From: an uncultured Bacteroidales bacterium
Lineage (GTDB): Bacteria; Bacteroidota; Bacteroidia; Bacteroidales; UBA932
Assembly: GCA_934680015.1 (NCBI GenBank)
Contig: CAKUSP010000001.1
Location: 248,001 to 312,000, forward strand
Direction of reading: 5' to 3'
Length of the DNA stretch: 64,000 nt
This document shows positions 60,301 through 64,000 of this stretch, one piece after another (the first letter of the stretch is position 1; every line of letters begins with the position of its first letter). Under the pieces are notes generated by a model. The model was not told the DNA's origin and searched no databases. It saw only the letters and a list, made by a program, of their open reading frames with translations. Position numbers and translations under genes: made by a program.

Positions 60301-60658
60301 TTTTAGTCGATTCTATTATGGCCTTGAGTTTTGTCAACGCTTCTTTTGACGCAGTTAATTCCTGTTGAAAACCATGAAAGTCTGATAAAATAAGTAGCTG
60401 TTTCGAAGTGTCTATCAGGTAGATGTATTCTGTGTTAATTATAAGGCTTCTGCCTATTCTTAAAAACAGCAACTCTTCATTATCGATCTGTCTGTTTATG
60501 GCATCTTCGATCTGGCCAAGTTGAAATGTCACAAGATGCTTTTTCCCATCACGCGTAACGATATAAGAATAATTCCCTTCTGCCGACACATATACTAAAG
60601 AACTCTGCGGGATTCTAACCAGTTCCGCATCCTTTGATATTATGATATGTCGTTCCAT
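60293..60658 (-). CDS. LytTR-domain DNA-binding regulator
   Basis: A 121-residue protein made up almost only of a LytTR domain: LVYVSAEGNYSYIVTRDGKKHLVTFQLGQIEDAI ... FLRIGRSLIINTEYIYLID. No receiver domain is attached. It is co-transcribed with the membrane glycosidase-like gene and may respond to it. The promoter TATATTTG at 60671-60664 (minus) is only five bases from the ATG, so the mRNA is probably leaderless. Confidence 0.85.
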   Translation of the reverse strand: MERHIIISKDAELVRIPQSSLVYVSAEGNYSYIVTRDGKKHLVTFQLGQIEDAINRQIDNEELLFLRIGRSLIINTEYIYLIDTSKQLLILSDFHGFQQELTASKEALTKLKAIIESTKND

Positions 60659-60663
60659 CTATG

Positions 60664-60671
60664 CAAATATA
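60664..60671 (-). promoter_or_regulatory. -7 box of the LytTR operon
   Basis: TATATTTG, five bases before the LytTR ATG, which implies a leaderless or near-leaderless transcript. Confidence 0.55.
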
Positions 60672-60801
60672 ACATTTTATCTTAATCGGTATCGATGACG
60701 GCATTGAAATGTATGAAATGTACTGAATTATGTATGAAATATAAGTTAGAGAGACAACTGATACACTAAAGCAACCACTTGATATATATGACTGAATTTT
60801 A

Positions 60802-60833
60802 GTTGGATAGCGTTTTTATATATTCTAATTTTG
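60802..60833 (+). promoter_or_regulatory. Promoter of the small membrane protein gene
   Basis: GTTG at 60802-60805, 20 bases, then TAATTTTG at 60826-60833, close to the Bacteroidota consensus. Confidence 0.6.
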
Positions 60834-60867
60834 CACTCGAAATAACGATTAAAAACAAATTAACAGT

Positions 60868-61077
60868 ATGAAAACAACTAAAAAAATCTTATTAACCCTA
60901 TTTGTTTTCCTAGGATTTAACTTTTTGTATGCATTAATCTTCTTAGCAAGAAGTGAGTCGGGATATGTCACTCCAGGTCCATTAGCCACGTTAACCATAG
61001 TCGCTATGATTATTGTGATATACCAGATTTGGAAAAGACCTAAAAACAATAACGACCAATCGTCAACTGGTGAGTAA
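60868..61077 (+). CDS. Small two-helix membrane protein
   Basis: A 69-residue protein with two predicted membrane helices (ILLTLFVFLGFNFLYALIFLA and PLATLTIVAMIIVIYQIW) and a charged, polar C-terminal tail. I do not recognise a family. It has its own promoter, is divergent from the LytTR operon and lies about 100 bases before the tandem lipoprotein genes. The clean promoter and composition support it being real. Confidence 0.6.
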   Translation: MKTTKKILLTLFVFLGFNFLYALIFLARSESGYVTPGPLATLTIVAMIIVIYQIWKRPKNNNDQSSTGE

Positions 61078-61181
61078 ATAGGCCATTTTCGCACACAAAG
61101 TCGTCAAAAAAGCAGAATGGTGTGTAAAAATAGTTGTTTTGCACACACAACGACAAGTCAACAGAGCAAAAATAATAAAGA

Positions 61182-62288
61182 ATGATAAGACTATTTGAAA
61201 AAAGCATGACAAGTGCATTGGCATTAATAATAATGACTGGATGCCAATTCTCGCAAAAGCGCACGGATGTAGCGGATACAGCTACCTCTGACCGCACATG
61301 CTCGGGATACCTATTTGGACGCCCAACCGATAAGCAGATTCGCACATGGTCGCACAAATGTGACAGTTTGAGGGCTCAATGGGGATTTAGCTTGAAGCCT
61401 GGAATATATAAAACAAAAAAGCGCATGCGCACTATTGAAGACATGGAGTTAGCGTTCATCGAGAATAAAAATCTTGAGCTTAGGGACTCTATTATTTTCT
61501 GGAAACTCTCCGAATATATGCCAAACTCTGAATACCAATTAAGTGAGTATGTAAGGTTTTATCTACTTGATATCCAGATTCAGAATCTGCTTGATTATGA
61601 TCCAGAAACCCAAGTCGAAATGAATGATTGGTTTGGGATGCAATTGGCCTTTAAAAAAGCAAAAATAAGGGAATTATATCGAAGGCTGCTACGAAGTGTG
61701 AACAATAATGTAGCACAAATGCTTAAAAAGGAAGAGGCCCGATTTGAAGTTTATAACAATGCTATGGTAAAGTGCTACAATACTGTGTGCGGTGATCCGA
61801 GTTTTAATGCTGGTTCCGTGTCAATTATGAGCGAATTGCAGGCGCGATATGACGATTATCAGCTTCGGGAAGAAGCGTTAGAATCGGTTTATTTCAAGAT
61901 TATAGATGGAAAATATTACGAATTCAAGATTCTTAAACAGTTTCCTCTATCGCTTATAGAGAAAGAATACGATGATTGGATTAATTCGCTTAAAGAAAAT
62001 GACTGGGCCTATCCACTGGAAGAACGTAGGGAATGTCTATTGGAAGATAAAAGAGAGTTTCTAAACTGGATGGATGTTAGGGAGCAGACTTCGGAGATAA
62101 TGTCAGGAGAAGCTAAAGAAGCATTTGATAATGCGACAAATACTATTCGAAAAGGGAAACTCAGGATGCTGAAGAACCGCTATTTGGGATACGGATTCGG
62201 AAGTGAAGAATTATTTAACAGTATTTTACCATCGACATGTGAAGACTATGAAGTCCTGAGATTTGAACTCCCGGAGCAGTTCAAGTAA
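61182..62288 (+). CDS. Tandem paralogous lipoprotein 1, unknown function
   Basis: A 368-residue lipoprotein (signal SALALIIMTGC, cysteine at 21). The mature part is charged and mostly helical with aromatic residues (LSEYMPNSEYQLSEYVRFYLLDIQIQNLLDYD ... ELYRRLLRSVNNNVAQMLKKEEARFEVYN ... LIEKEYDDWINSLKENDWAYPLEERRE). It looks similar in style to DUF1311/LprI-like helical proteins but I cannot assign a family. It is followed after 38 bases by a paralogue. Bases 61215-61324, covering the signal peptide and the first ~25 mature residues, are almost identical to the paralogue. Confidence 0.7.
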   Translation: MIRLFEKSMTSALALIIMTGCQFSQKRTDVADTATSDRTCSGYLFGRPTDKQIRTWSHKCDSLRAQWGFSLKPGIYKTKKRMRTIEDMELAFIENKNLELRDSIIFWKLSEYMPNSEYQLSEYVRFYLLDIQIQNLLDYDPETQVEMNDWFGMQLAFKKAKIRELYRRLLRSVNNNVAQMLKKEEARFEVYNNAMVKCYNTVCGDPSFNAGSVSIMSELQARYDDYQLREEALESVYFKIIDGKYYEFKILKQFPLSLIEKEYDDWINSLKENDWAYPLEERRECLLEDKREFLNWMDVREQTSEIMSGEAKEAFDNATNTIRKGKLRMLKNRYLGYGFGSEELFNSILPSTCEDYEVLRFELPEQFK

Positions 62289-62326
62289 GTAATCCTTATA
62301 AAATAAGCTTATAATTTTTATCAAGA

Positions 62327-63424
62327 ATGGAAATAATACTAAAAAAAATACTGATAGGCGCATTGGCATTAATAATAATGACTGGATGCCAATTCTCGCA
62401 AAAGCGCACGGATGCTGCGGATACAGCTACCTCTGACCGCACATGCTCGGGATACCTATTTGGACGCCCCACTGACGAGCAGATTTGCACTTGGACACAG
62501 GAACACTTTGAATATGAGTCCAATGAAGATTTTGGAATATATAAGACAGAAAGACGCAGTCGCGCTATTCCTTATATATACATGGCATCTGGAGAAAATA
62601 ATAAAGGAAACACAGACTTATGCGATTCGATCCTTTTCTGGACGTTATCCGAATTCATGCCCATTTCCGAATGCCAATTAAGTGAATACGCAAGATTTCA
62701 ACTATTTGACCTGCAGATTCAAAATATGCTTGAATATGATACTACAATTGCGTACGAACTTTATGAACAGCAAAATATAGAGTATTACTTAAATAAAGCT
62801 AGATGTCATGAAGTGTTTAGAAGGCTGCTGCGGAATGTGGATGAAAACATTACGCAAATGCTTAGAAAAGAAAATTTACAGTTCGATACATATTACAAGG
62901 ATGTAAGAGATGGTTATACCATTGTATGTGGAGATTCACTTTATAATGGTCTATTTGCTGGGTACGAAGCATATTATGTGGCAGAAAAAGATTACACGTA
63001 TAGAGAAAAGCTTTTAAAGGCTTTATATTTCAAAATAAAAGATGGTGAATCTTACGAATCCGAAACCCATGTGCATATTCCTGTTTCACTTATAGAGAAG
63101 GAATACGATGATTGGCTTAATTCCCTTCGAGAAAAAAACTGGGCTTATCCGATGGAAAAGCGTCGAGAAAGACTATTGAAAGATAAAAATGAATTTTTAA
63201 GCTGGATGACAATACTGGATAATATCTCGAAGATGCTATCCGGAGAAACGAAAAAGGTATTTGACAATGGTGTGAATAATATTCGAAGGAGCAAACTCAG
63301 GATGCTAAAAACTCGTTACGGATGGTATGTATACAACACTGACGAGTATGTGCCCAATCTTTTGCCGTCAACATGCACAGATGATGAACTGCTGGAATTT
63401 AAATTACCTCAAAGAGCAGATTAA
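62327..63424 (+). CDS. Tandem paralogous lipoprotein 2, unknown function
   Basis: A 365-residue paralogue of the preceding gene (signal ALALIIMTGC). The helical core aligns along its length (LSEFMPISECQLSEYARFQLFDLQIQNMLEYD ... EVFRRLLRNVDENITQMLRKENLQFDTYY ... LIEKEYDDWLNSLREKNWAYPMEKRRE), by eye roughly half identical. Only the first 110 shared bases (62359-62468) are nearly unchanged. Such a pair suggests tandem duplication followed by divergence of the bodies. No function is recognised. The IS3 element begins shortly after it. Confidence 0.7.
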   Translation: MEIILKKILIGALALIIMTGCQFSQKRTDAADTATSDRTCSGYLFGRPTDEQICTWTQEHFEYESNEDFGIYKTERRSRAIPYIYMASGENNKGNTDLCDSILFWTLSEFMPISECQLSEYARFQLFDLQIQNMLEYDTTIAYELYEQQNIEYYLNKARCHEVFRRLLRNVDENITQMLRKENLQFDTYYKDVRDGYTIVCGDSLYNGLFAGYEAYYVAEKDYTYREKLLKALYFKIKDGESYESETHVHIPVSLIEKEYDDWLNSLREKNWAYPMEKRRERLLKDKNEFLSWMTILDNISKMLSGETKKVFDNGVNNIRRSKLRMLKTRYGWYVYNTDEYVPNLLPSTCTDDELLEFKLPQRAD

Positions 63425-63537
63425 GATATTTAACTCGCAAAAGATGAAGAATTGTCATAACGATGGGCTGATAATAAAGATATAATACTCCCGGATTTTA
63501 GTACAGGTGCTTAAGTTAAAAACAATAACTTTGCACC

Positions 63538-63846
63538 ATGAAGCAGACAAGAAAGAAGTACGACGCCAAGTTTAAGGCAAAAGTGGCCATAGAGGCCATC
63601 AAAGAGCGCGAGACACTCAATGAACTCGCGGCAAGGTATGAGTTATCGCCAGTGATGATCAGTCGTTGGAAGAAGGAGTTTCTCAAGAACTCTTCCAATG
63701 CATTCGAAATTCCAAAGATGGATGATGCAGCTTTTGAGAAGCAGGAAGACCGTTATCTTCGCAAGATCGGTGACTTGGAGATGCAATTGGATTTTGCCAA
63801 GCGGGTATCCAGGCAATTGGGGATAGAGATACCCGCAGACGACTGA
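63538..63846 (+). CDS. IS3-family transposase OrfA
   Basis: A 102-residue helix-turn-helix and leucine-zipper protein: KKYDAKFKAKVAIEAIKERETLNELAARYELSPVMISRWKKEF is the HTH_Tnp_1 pattern, and a coiled coil (EDRYLRKIGDLEMQLDFAKRV) follows. It binds the IS ends and forms the N-terminal part of the fused transposase. A TAACTTTG box lies four bases before the ATG (63526-63533). Confidence 0.9.
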   Translation: MKQTRKKYDAKFKAKVAIEAIKERETLNELAARYELSPVMISRWKKEFLKNSSNAFEIPKMDDAAFEKQEDRYLRKIGDLEMQLDFAKRVSRQLGIEIPADD

Positions 63847-64000
63847 TTTCCCCGGAAAGCAAGGTTAGCATCCAGAAGCAGTGCAGAATCCTTGGACTGA
63901 GCCGTACGGCTCATTACTACAAGCCTAAAGGAGAGAGTGAAAAGAATCTGCAGATCATGAAGAAGATTGACAAGGAGCACATTGAGCACCCAGCCAAGGG
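63774..64000 (+). CDS. IS3-family transposase OrfB, partial
   Basis: The frame one base back from OrfA is open from 63774 and encodes RRRLISPESKVSIQKQCRILGLSRTAHYYKPKGES, the start of the OrfB half (HTH_21 region). The DDE catalytic core lies beyond the window. Translation probably occurs by -1 frameshift from OrfA. Confidence 0.75.

Larger units (their letters stand above)
63500..64000 (+). mobile_element. IS3-family insertion sequence, truncated by window end
   Basis: OrfA and the beginning of OrfB of an IS3-type transposase lie in the standard overlapping, -1 frame arrangement. The left end is probably near 63500 (GTACAGGTGCTTAAG region), but the terminal repeat cannot be confirmed without the right end, which lies beyond the window. 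Confidence 0.75.

Noticed and set aside
63500..63537. Precise left terminal repeat of the IS3 element
   Set aside because: Without the right end in the window, the boundary cannot be confirmed.

Overview
The window is AT-rich chromosomal DNA of a gut-type member of the order Bacteroidales (Bacteroidota). The evidence is a SusC/SusD pair, fimbrillin and Mfa2-type lipoproteins, FecR/ECF regulation, Bacteroidota-restricted domains (DUF4493, DUF6359, DUF4906, DUF5018, DUF4434, DUF4886), and promoters of the Bacteroidota type (TTTG, about 20 bases, TAnnTTTG). I cannot fix the family or genus from sequence reading alone.

Layout. 1-3.2 kb: end of a DUF4493/DUF6359 lipoprotein, then a translationally coupled UbiA-type prenyltransferase and radical SAM enzyme, then tRNA-Gly(CCC). 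3.3-5.7 kb: a YfhO-type membrane protein. 5.7-9.9 kb (minus): a surface-glycan cluster (flippase, LicD, TagB/TagF-like transferase, GT2). 10-13.7 kb: secA and a bactofilin. 14.5-19.5 kb: a short SSB and a fimbrial operon (FimA-like, Mfa2-like, DUF4906). 19.5-25.1 kb: nucleoside permease, tgt, LptF/G-type permease, dut, PAP2 phosphatase, and obgE with a long structured leader. 25.6-27.4 kb: xseA-xseB. 27.5-31.7 kb: tRNA-Asp(GTC), a hypothetical coupled to mnmA, mgsA, sdaA. 31.7-38.7 kb: a modular lipoprotein, an orphan Card1-like CARF nuclease, pyrG, a small lipoprotein, mutT, a SprT-like protein and a lipocalin. 38.7-40.4 kb: lrgAB-like genes and a cytidylate-kinase-like protein.

40.4-47 kb is a looser accessory region. 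It holds repeated hairpins, a degenerate stretch, an ADP-ribosylglycohydrolase, a NrtR-type Nudix regulator whose promoter lies between two matching palindromes, an intact AAA_14/DUF4143 ATPase, a ProX/YbaK deacylase and a broken second AAA_14 gene. 46.8-58 kb is a glycan-acquisition locus: ECF sigma, FecR anti-sigma, SusC with an STN domain, SusD, a DUF5018 lipoprotein and two DUF4434 glycosidase-like lipoproteins, followed by a DUF4886 protein. 59.4-63.4 kb holds a phosphodiester-glycosidase-like protein, a LytTR regulator, a small membrane protein and tandem paralogous lipoproteins. The window ends inside an IS3-family insertion sequence.

The feature that gene calls explain least is a family of non-coding intergenic repeats (about 130-180 bp, imperfect terminal inverted repeats, one internal hairpin whose two arms co-vary). 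There are six copies with the core plus one end-only fragment. A second small family of TTTGTCC...GGACAAA hairpins lies around the ADP-ribosylglycohydrolase/NrtR block. Other points of note are the orphan CARF nuclease, an XseB protein ending in an SSB-like acidic tip next to a genome-local SSB that lacks one, several apparently leaderless genes, and the obgE leader.
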